DNA of 39,795 nt from Deltaproteobacteria bacterium (GCA_016933965.1 JAFGTS010000008.1:1-39795); one strand, 5' to 3'; shown: positions 7,640 to 17,275, numbered from the stretch's first letter. Made by a program: numbers and translations. Notes: generated by a model from the sequence alone, not told the origin.

Positions 7640-8776
7640 ATGAATAATCCGAACTTCAGTTCCGGGCCCTGCAGCAAGCGACCCGGATGGAGCCTGAACG
7701 TATTGAAGGACAGCCCCATCGGCCGCTCGCACCGAAGCAGTCTCGGCAAGGAACGGCTTGCCCTCGCCATCGAGGAAAGCAAGGCCCTCCTCGGCATTCC
7801 CGATGACTACCTTCTGGGCATCATGCCCGGTTCGGATACGGGGGCCTTCGAGGCGGCCCTGTGGTCGCTGCTCGGACCGCGATCGGTGACGGTCCTGGTA
7901 TGGGAAAGTTTCAGCGCCGGATGGGCGACGGACGTTGAAAAGCAGCTCAAGCTGAACCCGACGGTGCTGCGAGCCGACTACGGCGACATCCCCGATCTTT
8001 CGGCCGTCGACTGGTCACAGGACGTTGTCTTTGTGGCGAACGGAACCACGAGCGGGGTAAAGATCCCCGACTGGGACTGGATACCCGAAGACAGAGAGGG
8101 TCTGACCCTCTGTGACGCAACGAGCGCGGTATTTGCCATGCGGATCGACTGGCAGAAGGTCGACGTCCTGACCTATTCCTGGCAGAAGTGCCTCGGCGGG
8201 GAGGCGGCTCACGGCATTCTGATACTGAGCCCCCGGGCGGTGGAACGGATCGAGTCCTACGATCCGTCCTGGCCGCTGCCGAAGATATTCCGGCTGAAAA
8301 AGGGTGGCCGGCTGAACCGCGCCATCTTCAAGGGCGATACGATCAATACGCCTTCCATGATATGCGTGGAAGATTATCTGGACGCTCTGGAGTGGGCCCG
8401 GAGCGTCGGCCTGGAAGGAATGATCGAGCGCAGCAGGGCGAACCTGCGGGTCGTCGAAGAATGGGTGGAGCGCACCGGGTGGATAGATTTTCTCGCAGGG
8501 ACACCGGAGATCCGGTCCCATACGTCCGTCTGCCTGAAGGTGACGGACCGGCGTTTCAACGGGCTTTCGGAGGAAGACCGGCTCGCGTTCGTTAAAAAGA
8601 TCGCCGGCGCTCTGAGCGCGGCGAACATCGCCCATGATGTCGCCTCATACAAGGAAGCGCCGCCGGGGTTCCGCCTGTGGTGCGGTCCCACCATCGAACC
8701 GGAGGATGTGCGGCGCGCCCTGGAGGGATTGGAAGAGGTATGCACGAAGGCAATAGGTAAATTAAGCGATCAGTGA
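7640..8776 (+). CDS. serC: Phosphoserine aminotransferase
   Basis: A 378-residue class V PLP aminotransferase. It converts 3-phosphohydroxypyruvate and glutamate to phosphoserine and 2-oxoglutarate. The Schiff-base lysine is K183 in [12 protein letters not shown]159 in LCDATSA should contact the PLP ring nitrogen, and the N-terminal [11 protein letters not shown] and later RSHRSS contribute phosphate-binding residues. The sequence is of the alphaproteobacterial/archaeal SerC branch rather than the E. coli type. serA starts 19 bases after its stop, so the first two steps of serine synthesis are encoded together. Confidence 0.93.
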   Translation: MNNPNFSSGPCSKRPGWSLNVLKDSPIGRSHRSSLGKERLALAIEESKALLGIPDDYLLGIMPGSDTGAFEAALWSLLGPRSVTVLVWESFSAGWATDVEKQLKLNPTVLRADYGDIPDLSAVDWSQDVVFVANGTTSGVKIPDWDWIPEDREGLTLCDATSAVFAMRIDWQKVDVLTYSWQKCLGGEAAHGILILSPRAVERIESYDPSWPLPKIFRLKKGGRLNRAIFKGDTINTPSMICVEDYLDALEWARSVGLEGMIERSRANLRVVEEWVERTGWIDFLAGTPEIRSHTSVCLKVTDRRFNGLSEEDRLAFVKKIAGALSAANIAHDVASYKEAPPGFRLWCGPTIEPEDVRRALEGLEEVCTKAIGKLSDQ

Positions 8777-8795
8777 CGAAGAGGGACGATAATCG

Positions 8796-10379
8796 ATGAA
8801 AAAGGTGCTGGTAAGCGACACCCTTGCCCGGGAAGGGATTGAAATACTTGAGCAGGCCCCGGAGATCGAAGTCGACGTAATGACCAATCTCACCCCTGAT
8901 GAGCTCAGGGGTATCATAAAGAATTACGACGGGCTCGTCATCAGAAGCGCCACCCGGGTGACGAAGGACATCGTAGAAGCGGCAAGCAACCTGAAGGTCA
9001 TCGGCCGCGCGGGGATCGGCCTCGACAATGTTGATGTGGAAGCCGCAAGCAAGCGGGGCATCATGGTCATGAACACGCCGGGAGGAAATACCAACACCAC
9101 GGCGGAACATACGATCACGATGATGCTTTCCCTGGCACGCCGGGTCCCCCAGGCAACCATGTCGATGAAATCAGGAAAGTGGGAAAAGAAAAAGTTCATG
9201 GGCGCCGAGGTCTTCAACAAGACCCTCGGCATCATCGGAACGGGACGGGTGGGGTCCATCGTCGCGAGCCGCGCCCAGGGACTGAAAATGAACGTCATCG
9301 CCTACGATCCCTTCATTTCACCGGAAGCGGCGGAGAAACTGGGGATCACCCTGGTACCCTTTGAAGAGCTTCTGGCAAAATCCGACTTTATCTCCGTCCA
9401 CACCCCGCTGACGGAAGAAACGAAGAACCTGATCAACGCCGACAGCATCGAGCGCATGAAAAACAACGTGTTCATCGTGAATTGCGCCCGGGGAGGCATC
9501 ATAAACGAGCAGGACCTTTACGAAGCCCTGGTCGCCGGCAAGGTGGCCGGTGCCGCGCTCGACGTCTTCGCGGAAGAACCGACAAAGAACGAAGCCCTGG
9601 TCGCTCTTGAAAACGTCATCTGCACCCCCCACCTGGGGGCATCCACCGACGAGGCACAGCGCAATGTCGCCATCGCCGTGGCGGAGCAGATAGTGGACTA
9701 CCTGACAAAGGGCGAGATCAGGAACGCCGTCAACTTCCCATCCGTCAGCGCCGAGGTGCTGAACAGCATCCGCCCCTACGTGGCGCTTGCCGAGAAGCTG
9801 GGCATGCTTGAGGCGCAGATCGTCACCGGCGGCATCGAGGAGGTGCGGGTGGAGTTTTGCGGCGAGATACTGAATTACGACGTCACGCCCCTCACCATAG
9901 CCCTTATCAAAGGTCTCCTGACGCCCATACTGAAGGAAAACATAAATTACATCAACGCCCCCTTCATCGCCAAGGACCGGGGCATCAGGGTCGTGGAATC
10001 GAAAAGCAGCGAATCGGTGGATTACACGAGCATGATATCTCTCACCGTAAAAACATCGAAAGAGGAAGGGTTCGCGGCGGGGGCGATCTTCGGTCGCCGG
10101 GACCCGCGTATCGTCAAGATCGGTAAATTCCCTCTCGACGTCATTCCCGAAGGGCACCTGGTGCTTCTTTACAACAATGACAAACCCGGCGTTATCGGCA
10201 ACATCGGCACGACCCTCGGCAACAGCGGCATAAATATCGCCCGCCTCCACCTTGGCCGGGAACAGATCGACGGGAAGGCCCTGGTCGTTCTCAGCACGGA
10301 CACCATGGTAACCGACGCGGCCCTGAAGCAACTGAGGGAACTCCCCCATGTGATATCGATAACGCGGATCGAAATGTAA
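8796..10379 (+). CDS. serA: D-3-phosphoglycerate dehydrogenase
   Basis: A 527-residue long-form SerA that oxidises 3-phosphoglycerate with NAD+ in the first step of serine synthesis. The nucleotide-binding motif is GTGRVGS (148-154), and the catalytic triad is R232 (NCARGG), E261 (FAEEP) and H279 (CTPHLGAST). After the catalytic region comes the intervening ASB domain (about 315-450) and a C-terminal ACT domain (about 455-527; KPGVIGNIGTTLGNSGINIA), where serine usually feeds back. AGGGA precedes the ATG. It lies between serC and purA in a tight plus-strand run. Confidence 0.97.
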   Translation: MKKVLVSDTLAREGIEILEQAPEIEVDVMTNLTPDELRGIIKNYDGLVIRSATRVTKDIVEAASNLKVIGRAGIGLDNVDVEAASKRGIMVMNTPGGNTNTTAEHTITMMLSLARRVPQATMSMKSGKWEKKKFMGAEVFNKTLGIIGTGRVGSIVASRAQGLKMNVIAYDPFISPEAAEKLGITLVPFEELLAKSDFISVHTPLTEETKNLINADSIERMKNNVFIVNCARGGIINEQDLYEALVAGKVAGAALDVFAEEPTKNEALVALENVICTPHLGASTDEAQRNVAIAVAEQIVDYLTKGEIRNAVNFPSVSAEVLNSIRPYVALAEKLGMLEAQIVTGGIEEVRVEFCGEILNYDVTPLTIALIKGLLTPILKENINYINAPFIAKDRGIRVVESKSSESVDYTSMISLTVKTSKEEGFAAGAIFGRRDPRIVKIGKFPLDVIPEGHLVLLYNNDKPGVIGNIGTTLGNSGINIARLHLGREQIDGKALVVLSTDTMVTDAALKQLRELPHVISITRIEM

Positions 10380-10400
10380 GGACCGAAGCGGAGACGCACC

Positions 10401-11693
10401 ATGTCAAACGTCGTAATAGTGGGAACACAATGGGGAGACGAGGGAAAGGGGAAGATCGTCGATCTCTACGCCCGGGAGGCCGATGTGATCGTACGGTTTC
10501 AGGGGGGCAACAACGCCGGCCATACGCTGGTCGTCGGCGGAGTTCAGACTATTCTTCACCTGATCCCCTCGGGAATTCTTCATGAGGGCAAGACCTGCAT
10601 CTTAGGAAACGGCATGGTCATCAATCCCGAGGTCCTGCTCCAGGAGATAGATGAACTGCATGAAAAAGATCTCTTTCCTTCCACGACGGAGCTCCACATC
10701 AGTGAGAACGCCCACATGATCATGCCCTATCACCGGCGGATCGACAGTGCCCGCGAAGGGCGCAGGGGCGGCCGGAAGATCGGCACCACGGGCAGGGGCA
10801 TCGGTCCCGCCTACGAGGACAAGATAGCCCGGACGGGGATACGGTTCGGACAATTCATCGATGAGAACACCTTCAGGGAACTTCTGCTGAAGAACATGGA
10901 GGAAAAGAACTTTCTCCTGACACGGTTCTTCGAGGAAGAACCCCTTGACGCCGAGGCGGTATTCGAAGAGTACCGCCGATACGCTCTGCGGCTCCGCCCT
11001 TACGCAGCCGATACGTCGCTGATCATCCGGCGGGAGATCGACCGCGGCAGGCACGTGCTCTTCGAGGGAGCCCAGGGGTGCCATCTCGACATCGACCACG
11101 GCACCTATCCCTACGTGACCTCATCGAACACCGTTGCGGGGAACGCCTGCTGCGGAGCCGGCCTCGGGCCGACCGACATAGATACCGTCATTGGCATCTG
11201 CAAGGCCTACACGACCAGGGTCGGCAAGGGCCCCTTCGTAACGGAGCTTGACGATGCCGTGGGGGAAAGGCTCCAGAGCATTGGTAAGGAGTTCGGTGCC
11301 ACGACAGGGAGAAAACGCCGGTGCGGCTGGCTTGACGCGGTCCTGGTGCGGCAGGCCGTGAGGCTTTCGGGAATAACCGCCCTGGCCGTCACGAAGCTCG
11401 ATGTACTGACCGGGATCGATCCCCTGAAGGTATGCGTGGGATACGAGGTCGACGGCGACCGATACGAGGAACACGTCCCCTCATCCAGTGATGTCATCGA
11501 GCGCTGCACCCCCATATATGAAGAGATTGAGGGATGGTCCGAAAACATCAGCGGCGCCCGCAGGAAAGAGGACCTGCCGAGAAATACCAGAAGATACATT
11601 GAGCGGATCGAGGAGCTTGCCGGTGTCAGAGCCGTTTTGATCTCCGTCGGCCCCGGCCGGGAAGATACGATCATAGTGGAAAGTCCCTTTTAA
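10401..11693 (+). CDS. purA: Adenylosuccinate synthetase
   Basis: A 430-residue cytoplasmic enzyme that joins IMP and aspartate using GTP, the committed step to AMP. The glycine-rich P-loop GDEGKGK is at 12-18, the IMP-loop region GNNAGHTLV follows, and GTTGRGIGPAYEDK and the C-terminal TTGRKRRCGW stretch are family hallmarks. Length matches the normal 425-435 residues. It begins 21 bases after serA with a GGAG site and is followed by rsfS only about 20 bases downstream. Confidence 0.98.
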   Translation: MSNVVIVGTQWGDEGKGKIVDLYAREADVIVRFQGGNNAGHTLVVGGVQTILHLIPSGILHEGKTCILGNGMVINPEVLLQEIDELHEKDLFPSTTELHISENAHMIMPYHRRIDSAREGRRGGRKIGTTGRGIGPAYEDKIARTGIRFGQFIDENTFRELLLKNMEEKNFLLTRFFEEEPLDAEAVFEEYRRYALRLRPYAADTSLIIRREIDRGRHVLFEGAQGCHLDIDHGTYPYVTSSNTVAGNACCGAGLGPTDIDTVIGICKAYTTRVGKGPFVTELDDAVGERLQSIGKEFGATTGRKRRCGWLDAVLVRQAVRLSGITALAVTKLDVLTGIDPLKVCVGYEVDGDRYEEHVPSSSDVIERCTPIYEEIEGWSENISGARRKEDLPRNTRRYIERIEELAGVRAVLISVGPGREDTIIVESPF

Positions 11694-11697
11694 GAAC

Positions 11698-11708
11698 AGG
11701 AGGTGATC
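11698..11708 (+). promoter_or_regulatory. Strong Shine-Dalgarno of rsfS without a normal start codon behind it
   Basis: AGGAGGTGATC (11698-11708) matches the 16S rRNA 3' end over 11 bases. No ATG, GTG, TTG or CTG in the rsfS frame follows: an in-frame TGA lies at 11704-11706 and the next codons are TCT, ACG, GTT, ATA, GAA. The first codon must be one of ACG (11710), GTT (11713) or ATA (11716). Confidence 0.8.
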
Positions 11709-11715
11709 TACGGTT

Positions 11716-12114
11716 ATAGAACCAAAGATAGACACGAAATCCCTTGTCCTTGCCTGCGCGAATGCAGCGCTGGAAAGAAAAGCAAAAGACCTCACCATTC
11801 TCAAGATAAAAGAACTCTCATCATTTACTGATTTCTTCATTATTTGCAGCGGCAGTTCCGACCGCCAGGTATCGGCGATCGCGGACGCCGTCGCGGAAAA
11901 GCTGAAAAAGCTCGGGATCTTACCCCTGGGGATCGAGGGCGCCCGCGGCGGCAAATGGGTCCTTATGGATTACGGCGACGTGGTAGTTCACGTCTTTTAT
12001 GAACCGGTCAGGGAATTTTATGATATCGAGCGGCTCTGGTCCGATGCCCCCGGCATGGTGATCGATGACTCGGAACGCGAGATCACGGCACTCAGTGATG
12101 AACTGGAACCTTGA
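11716..12114 (+). CDS. rsfS: Ribosomal silencing factor RsfS, non-standard start
   Basis: About 132 residues. RsfS binds ribosomal protein L14 and blocks subunit joining when nutrients are short. The family core is clear: ELSSFTDFFIICSG, SDRQVSAIADAV, PLGIEGARGGKWVLMDYGDVVVHVF and FYDIERLWSDA. The frame is intact from just after the ribosome-binding site to the stop, but no normal start codon is available between the in-frame TGA at 11704 and codon GAA at 11719. I give ATA at 11716 as a provisional first codon; ACG at 11710 has the best spacing to AGGAGG. A one-base assembly error (for example GTT for GTG) is the plain alternative. The ComF-type gene starts inside its 3' end. Confidence 0.85.
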   Translation: MEPKIDTKSLVLACANAALERKAKDLTILKIKELSSFTDFFIICSGSSDRQVSAIADAVAEKLKKLGILPLGIEGARGGKWVLMDYGDVVVHVFYEPVREFYDIERLWSDAPGMVIDDSEREITALSDELEP

Positions 12115-12829
12115 GAACATTCTTTCCGGTCTTATCGACATCATCTTCCCCCCACGGTGTCTTCTGTGCGGTTCATTCCGGGCGGAGGTTCACGGGGGGG
12201 TCCTCTGCAACGATTGTTTTTCCCGAATCTCATTCACCGGTTCACCCCTGTGTCCCTGCTGCGGGCTCCCCTTCCAGGTGGACGGAGCTTCGAACCATCT
12301 CTGCGGGGAATGCGCTGCGGGAAACCAACCTTTTTCTCGGGCCCGGTCCCTGGCACGATACGAGAACACGATGCTTGACGCCGTTCATCTCTTTAAATAC
12401 CGGGGGAACAGGGGGATCGGGCGTTTTTTGGGAAAGCTCATGGCCGAGCACGGTTATGACGACTTCGATGTCGGCAGGTACTCACGTATCATGCCTGTCC
12501 CCCTCCATCCCGCCAAACTGCGGAAACGGGGATTCAACCAGGCGCTCGTTCTGGCCCGGAAGATCGCGGAAAGATATTCGCTCCTTCTTGATTTCTCAAG
12601 CCTGGCAAGAAAGACCGACACGTCCCCGCAGGTGGGCCTGGAAAAAAAGGACCGGCTGCTGAACGTCAGAGGCGCATTCACCGTCACGAACCCGGCGGCG
12701 GTGCGGGGCGAGCGGATCCTTCTGATTGATGACGTGTATACAACGGGAAGCACCGTCAAGGAATGTGCGCGGGTGCTCCGGCGCCGGGGAGCGCGAGAGG
12801 TGGCCATTCTTACCCTCGCCCGGGCATGA
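12098..12829 (+). CDS. ComF family protein (phosphoribosyltransferase-like)
   Basis: A 243-residue protein of the ComF/GntX family. The N-terminal part carries a double zinc-binding pattern (C21/C24, C37/C40, C52/C55, C69/C72) and the C-terminal half is a type I phosphoribosyltransferase fold with the PRPP loop LLIDDVYTTGST near residues 214-225. In naturally competent bacteria ComF aids DNA uptake; in most others its role is unclear, and no other competence gene lies nearby. I chose the ATG at 12098 because the protein then begins with the usual LSGLIDIIFPPRC segment. It overlaps rsfS by 17 bases. Confidence 0.88.
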   Translation: MNWNLENILSGLIDIIFPPRCLLCGSFRAEVHGGVLCNDCFSRISFTGSPLCPCCGLPFQVDGASNHLCGECAAGNQPFSRARSLARYENTMLDAVHLFKYRGNRGIGRFLGKLMAEHGYDDFDVGRYSRIMPVPLHPAKLRKRGFNQALVLARKIAERYSLLLDFSSLARKTDTSPQVGLEKKDRLLNVRGAFTVTNPAAVRGERILLIDDVYTTGSTVKECARVLRRRGAREVAILTLARA

Positions 12830-12875
12830 GTGAAGCGGGGACAAACCGTCGGATCAGGCAAAAGGAACAAAGATC

Positions 12876-13364
12876 ATGAAAGAGAAAATCCTCACCACGG
12901 GGGAACTGAAGAAAAGAATCGATCGTCTCAAAGAGGAGGGGAAAACCGTTGTTTTCACCAACGGCTGTTTCGATATCCTTCACGTGGGGCATGTCCGGTA
13001 TCTGGAAGAAGCGAAGAAACTGGGCGATGTGCTGGTCCTGGGTCTCAACAGCGACTCTTCGGTGCGGGCGATCAAGGGACCGCGGCGGCCCGTCGTTCCC
13101 GAGGAAGATCGGGCCTGCGTCATGGCCGCCCTGGAATCGATCGATTTTGTAACGCTCTTCGATGAGGAAACGCCGCTTCATCTGATCGAAACCCTTGAGC
13201 CTCATATCATTGTAAAAGGCGGAGACTGGAGCCTGGAGCGGATAGTGGGACGGGACCTCGTGGAAAGCCGCGGCGGGCGGGTGGTGGTCATACCCGAGAT
13301 ACCAGGTTCCTCAACAACCAATATCATTGAGAAAATCCTGAACACGAGGGATGACGGGCAGTAA
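12876..13364 (+). CDS. rfaE2: D-glycero-beta-D-manno-heptose 1-phosphate adenylyltransferase
   Basis: A 162-residue nucleotidyltransferase equal to the C-terminal half of E. coli HldE. It transfers AMP to heptose 1-phosphate for LPS inner-core synthesis, which marks the host as a heptose-making Gram-negative. The signature NGCFDILHVGHVRYL holds the HxGH motif (H36, H39), and the C-terminal SSTTNIIEKI segment is the usual second nucleotide-binding site. AAAGGA precedes the ATG. The kinase half is not in this window. Confidence 0.95.
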   Translation: MKEKILTTGELKKRIDRLKEEGKTVVFTNGCFDILHVGHVRYLEEAKKLGDVLVLGLNSDSSVRAIKGPRRPVVPEEDRACVMAALESIDFVTLFDEETPLHLIETLEPHIIVKGGDWSLERIVGRDLVESRGGRVVVIPEIPGSSTTNIIEKILNTRDDGQ

Positions 13365-13371
13365 TTTTTTC

Positions 13372-13400
13372 TTTACAAACACGACCTCATTTTATATATG
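13372..13400 (+). promoter_or_regulatory. Possible promoter for the DksA-type gene
   Basis: TTTACA (13372-13377) followed by TATATG (13395-13400) at 17 bases, or TATATA (13393-13398) at 15. It lies in an AT-rich dip directly before the gene at 13442. Confidence 0.4.
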
Positions 13401-13441
13401 GGTGTGGCTTTAAGGGTAAAAAAGGCAGGGACGCGTGATTC

Positions 13442-13807
13442 ATGAAACAGCAGCAGCTTGAATATTTCAAAAATCTTTTTAATCACAGGATCAAACAGCT
13501 CCTGGATGAAGCGGAAAAGACCGTTTCCGATATGACAACGGGCGGTAATGAAAATTTCCCGGACCTGACCGACAGGGCCTCACAGGAATCGGACAGAAAC
13601 TTCGAGCTTCGAATCCGCGACAGGGAGCGCAAGCTCATCAATAAGATGAAGGAAGCCTTGAAACGAATCGACGAAGGAACCTTCGGCATCTGTGACATGT
13701 GCGGGAAAGAGATCTCCGAGAAGAGACTCATGGCCAGGCCCGTCACAACTCTCTGTATCGAATGCAAAACGAAGCAGGAAGAACAGGAAAAACAGAGAGG
13801 GGAATAA
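13442..13807 (+). CDS. DksA/TraR family zinc-finger regulator
   Basis: A 121-residue protein that should enter the secondary channel of RNA polymerase. A coiled coil spans about residues 5-78, and the tip motif DxxDxA is present as D41-D44-A46. The C-terminal zinc finger has all four cysteines (C84, C87, C105, C108). It is somewhat shorter than E. coli DksA (151 aa), which is usual in deltaproteobacteria, and with the acidic tip and full C4 finger it may act with ppGpp. It probably has its own promoter. Confidence 0.92.
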   Translation: MKQQQLEYFKNLFNHRIKQLLDEAEKTVSDMTTGGNENFPDLTDRASQESDRNFELRIRDRERKLINKMKEALKRIDEGTFGICDMCGKEISEKRLMARPVTTLCIECKTKQEEQEKQRGE

Positions 13808-14040
13808 CCGCCGCCGCTTCACATCATACCCGCCGTTCAGCTCCTTTCGGCAGGCCGGACCGCCCGCGAAGGAAATTCCGGCGGGACCGCTCCGAACAAA
13901 ACACGCCTGATATCGAGCCACCGTGATCCCCCACCGATTTGCCTTTGCACCGGTCCGAATCCCCTTGAAAAGCTCCGGACGTTCTGTTAGTTTCGAGACC
14001 ACAATGTGTTCCAACTCCTCCCAAAGGAACGATCACGCTC

Positions 14041-14826
14041 ATGAGACCCGTATTCCGGCTTGCCGCTTTCCTTTTTTTTGTGATCATTCTCCTGCACCCG
14101 CGCCCTGCAGGGGCTTATGTGCCGGCGGCGGAGCGCATCCTTGAACCTCTGACAACCCTGAATCGCGGCATAACGTCACTCGCCGTTGAACTTGAAACGA
14201 CCTTCCATGAAGGCCAGGGAACGGGCACTGTCGTCAGGGAACAGCTACTCATTGGAGTGAACGGCGATTTTCGATTGGTTCGTTATGGTCCGGGAGGAGA
14301 GACGATCCTCATACAACAGGGAAGGGACCTGGTCGTCATGAACCCCTCGGAAAAGGACGCGGCGGAGACAGGGAGGATCGAAGGCGTTCTGCCGGCACTG
14401 CTGCTTCGGAGATCAACGGTCGAACTGGTAAAGGAACTGAATTTTCTGGGCGTTCGGACGGATATTACCGGAATGGACCGTATCGAGAAAACCATATCCT
14501 ATACGATCGGGGAGGAAGAGAGCTCCGTTCCCGGCAGCCGTCTCTGGGTGGAGAAAGAGCGGCGTCTCCCCCTGCGGTTTTCCGGGGTCTGTTCGCGGGG
14601 AGACAGGATGGTCAGGGTCCGCGCAGAATACAGAGATTACAGAACCGCGGGGAAGAATCTTCTGTTCCCCTGGCGGATGGAATATTACGTTGACGACACG
14701 CTCTCTGCCGTCAGCAGTGTCACCGGGATAGAGATAAACGTCACGGCGCCGGAACGCCTTTTCAAACCTGACGGAGAGGCACAGGCAGTGAAGCCGATCC
14801 CCGCCTTCATCAACATCAGGGAATAG
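14041..14826 (+). CDS. Secreted LolA-like protein of unknown function
   Basis: A 261-residue exported protein. Residues 1-25 form a signal peptide (positive start, FLFFVIILL core, PAGA cleavage). The mature part is beta-rich, with alternating strands such as FRLVRYGPGG, SRLWVEKERRLPLRFSG and RVRAEYRDYR, as in LolA/LppX or outer-membrane lipoprotein-sorting proteins (DUF4292/DUF4412-like folds). It ends 5 bases before priA. No lipobox is seen. A periplasmic lipid or lipoprotein carrier role is a guess from fold resemblance only. Confidence 0.65.
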   Translation: MRPVFRLAAFLFFVIILLHPRPAGAYVPAAERILEPLTTLNRGITSLAVELETTFHEGQGTGTVVREQLLIGVNGDFRLVRYGPGGETILIQQGRDLVVMNPSEKDAAETGRIEGVLPALLLRRSTVELVKELNFLGVRTDITGMDRIEKTISYTIGEEESSVPGSRLWVEKERRLPLRFSGVCSRGDRMVRVRAEYRDYRTAGKNLLFPWRMEYYVDDTLSAVSSVTGIEINVTAPERLFKPDGEAQAVKPIPAFINIRE

Positions 14827-14831
14827 GCATC

Positions 14832-17249
14832 GTGTTTATAGAGGTCGCAATCAACATCCCCTCGGACCGGAGTTTTACCTACGCCGTTCCACCGGAAATG
14901 GCCGACCAGGCTGGTGTGGGAAAGCGCGTGCTCGTTCCCCTGGGCAGGCGGCGGGTGACGGGATATATCATCGGCCTTTCGAGCACATCGGACATAGACG
15001 GTGTCAGGGACATCCTGGAAATTCTCGACATGGAGCCTCTTTTCTCCGATGAGGACCTCTCCTTTTATCACTGGGTATCGAACTACTACATTCACCCCCT
15101 GGGACGGACCCTGCGTGAGATACTCCCCGGCGGGATCGACAGGGAAAATCACCTGTGGATCACGCCGTCAGAGCCCCCCCGGCAGGGGCTGAAGCTTTCA
15201 AAGACCCGTCGATCCCTCCTGTCGGCACTTGCCGAACATCCCCGTGGTATCTCACTGAAAAACCTGAAAAAAGTGCTTTCCCGGGAAAAAATAACCGCCG
15301 ATATAGAGGCGCTTCGAAGCCTTCAACTGGTGTCCGTTGAGGACCGCCTTACGAAACCGGCAGTAACGGCCAGGGTGGAGCGTTTCGTCCGGGCTGCCGA
15401 AGCACCCGGGCAGGAAGGCCTGACGGACAAACAGGCGCGATTGCTGGCACACATCCGGGACAGCACGGAAATTCCCCTGTCGGAGTTGAGAAGGGATTTC
15501 CCCCGATGCGCCGACACACTCCGGCGACTGGAACGCAAGGGCCATATAGCCCTCCTGGAAAGGGAATGTCTTCGCGCCTCCCGCAAGACCATCGCCATCG
15601 GGAACTCGACAGGACCGGTCAGTCTGAACGGACACCAGCAGGCAGCCCTGGATGAGATCGTTGCCGGCCTGGAATCAGGGGAATACCGTTCATTTCTGCT
15701 TCACGGCGTCACGGGGAGCGGCAAAACGGAAGTCTATCTGAGAGCGATCGAGGAAGCCCTCCGGCGCGGCGGCAGCGCCCTGTATCTTGTTCCTGAGATC
15801 GCCCTGACCCCGCAACTGTTGACGAGGGTGACCGGTCGTTTCGATATGGGGCGTATCGCCGTTTTGCACAGCGGGATCGGGCAGGGTATCCGATACGATG
15901 AATGGAGGCGCATTCAGCGGGGAACGGCGCAGATCATCATCGGCGCCCGGTCCGCCGTCTTCGCACCCTCGCGGGGCCTGAGACTGCTTATCGTCGACGA
16001 GGAACATGATCCTTCCTACAAGCAGGACGAACGGCTTGCGTATAACGCCCGCGACCTGGCGGTCATGAGGGCCCGCATGCAGGAGGCGGTGGTGATACTC
16101 GGCTCGGCCACACCGGGAATCAACACCTATTACCACGCCCTTGAAAAAGATTATGCACACCTCTCCCTGCCGCTTCGGGTCGAGGAACGTCCCCTGCCCC
16201 GGATAGAGATCGTGGACATGAAGCAGGAACGGCAGATTCGGGGAACGGTGCCCATCTTTTCCGGGGCGCTCGTGGATGCGATCGGGGAAACCCTGGGCGC
16301 GGGGAACCAGGCTCTGCTCTTTCTCAACCGGCGGGGCTTCACCACGTTTCTGTTCTGCCTGGACTGCGGATACGTGTTCCGGTGCCGCAACTGTTCGGTC
16401 ACCATGACCCACCATGCCGGTGACGGCCGATTACGGTGTCATTACTGTGATTACTCGCTACCGGCACCGCCGGCCTGTCCGGCCTGCAGCGGTACGAATG
16501 TCCGCTCCTACGGAGTCGGTACGGAAAAGGTCCAGGAGGAAACCGGCCTGCTTTTTCCACAGGGCCGGATAGCGCGTCTCGACAGCGACACTGCGGCGCG
16601 GCGCGGTGCCTCGGAGACGATCCTGTCTGCGCTCGATACGGGACGGATAGACATCCTCATCGGCACCCAGATGATAACTAAGGGGCATGACTTCCCGAAC
16701 GTTACCCTGGTCGGCGTCGTGTCCGCCGACACCTCACTGAACATCCCCGATTTCAGGGCGGCGGAACGGACCTTTCAACTGCTTACCCAGGTCTCCGGCA
16801 GGGGCGGACGGGGCGACAAGCCCGGAAGGGTCATCATTCAGACCTTCAATCCGGAACATTACGCCGTAACGCACGCCGCGGCCCATGACTACCGGGGTTT
16901 CTATGAGCAGGAGATCACCGCGCGCCGCAGCCTTGGATATCCTCCCTTCGCCCGGCTCGTCAATTTCAGGATCTCCGGAACCGGGGAGGACAGCGTTGAG
17001 AATTTCGCGCGGGAACTGGGAACACGGGCGATGCAGTATTGCCGCTCCACCGGGGGGACGCCGACCGTCGAGGTCCTGGGCCCTTCCCCGGCGCCGCTCG
17101 CCCGTCTCAAGGGAAAGTACCGCTGGCAGATGCTGCTGCGGGGCAGGGATGTGAAGACACTTCAGCGGGTCACCAGGGCGATACTGAGCACCTGCGACGG
17201 GCCGGGACCGGATATCAGGGTTGATGTGGACCCCATAAGCTTTCTGTAA
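14832..17249 (+). CDS. priA: Primosomal protein N' (replication restart helicase)
   Basis: An 805-residue 3'-5' superfamily 2 DNA helicase that reloads the replisome on stalled forks. The 3'-DNA-binding domain fills about residues 1-105. Walker A GVTGSGKTE is near 290-298, the DEEH box near 388-391 and SSATPG-like motif III (LGSATPG) follows. The eight-cysteine zinc region (about 508-556; CLDCGYVFRCRNCS, then CHYC and CPAC) interrupts the helicase core as in all PriA. The start is GTG at 14832, six codons into the gap after the previous gene. Size is slightly above E. coli PriA (732 aa), normal for this phylum. Confidence 0.97.
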   Translation: MFIEVAINIPSDRSFTYAVPPEMADQAGVGKRVLVPLGRRRVTGYIIGLSSTSDIDGVRDILEILDMEPLFSDEDLSFYHWVSNYYIHPLGRTLREILPGGIDRENHLWITPSEPPRQGLKLSKTRRSLLSALAEHPRGISLKNLKKVLSREKITADIEALRSLQLVSVEDRLTKPAVTARVERFVRAAEAPGQEGLTDKQARLLAHIRDSTEIPLSELRRDFPRCADTLRRLERKGHIALLERECLRASRKTIAIGNSTGPVSLNGHQQAALDEIVAGLESGEYRSFLLHGVTGSGKTEVYLRAIEEALRRGGSALYLVPEIALTPQLLTRVTGRFDMGRIAVLHSGIGQGIRYDEWRRIQRGTAQIIIGARSAVFAPSRGLRLLIVDEEHDPSYKQDERLAYNARDLAVMRARMQEAVVILGSATPGINTYYHALEKDYAHLSLPLRVEERPLPRIEIVDMKQERQIRGTVPIFSGALVDAIGETLGAGNQALLFLNRRGFTTFLFCLDCGYVFRCRNCSVTMTHHAGDGRLRCHYCDYSLPAPPACPACSGTNVRSYGVGTEKVQEETGLLFPQGRIARLDSDTAARRGASETILSALDTGRIDILIGTQMITKGHDFPNVTLVGVVSADTSLNIPDFRAAERTFQLLTQVSGRGGRGDKPGRVIIQTFNPEHYAVTHAAAHDYRGFYEQEITARRSLGYPPFARLVNFRISGTGEDSVENFARELGTRAMQYCRSTGGTPTVEVLGPSPAPLARLKGKYRWQMLLRGRDVKTLQRVTRAILSTCDGPGPDIRVDVDPISFL

Positions 17250-17275
17250 GGCTTTGCCGATCCTCCATTTTCCCG

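Noticed and set aside
9318-10349. 343-codon open frame on the minus strand opposite serA
   Set aside because: It is the antisense shadow of a clear SerA; composition is not protein-like and no ribosome site precedes it.
13850-13895. Terminator after the DksA-type gene
   Set aside because: CCGCC and GGCGG can pair, but the stem is short and no T run follows.
15690-16415. 241-codon minus-strand frame inside priA
   Set aside because: Shadow of the PriA helicase core, arising from high GC at third positions.
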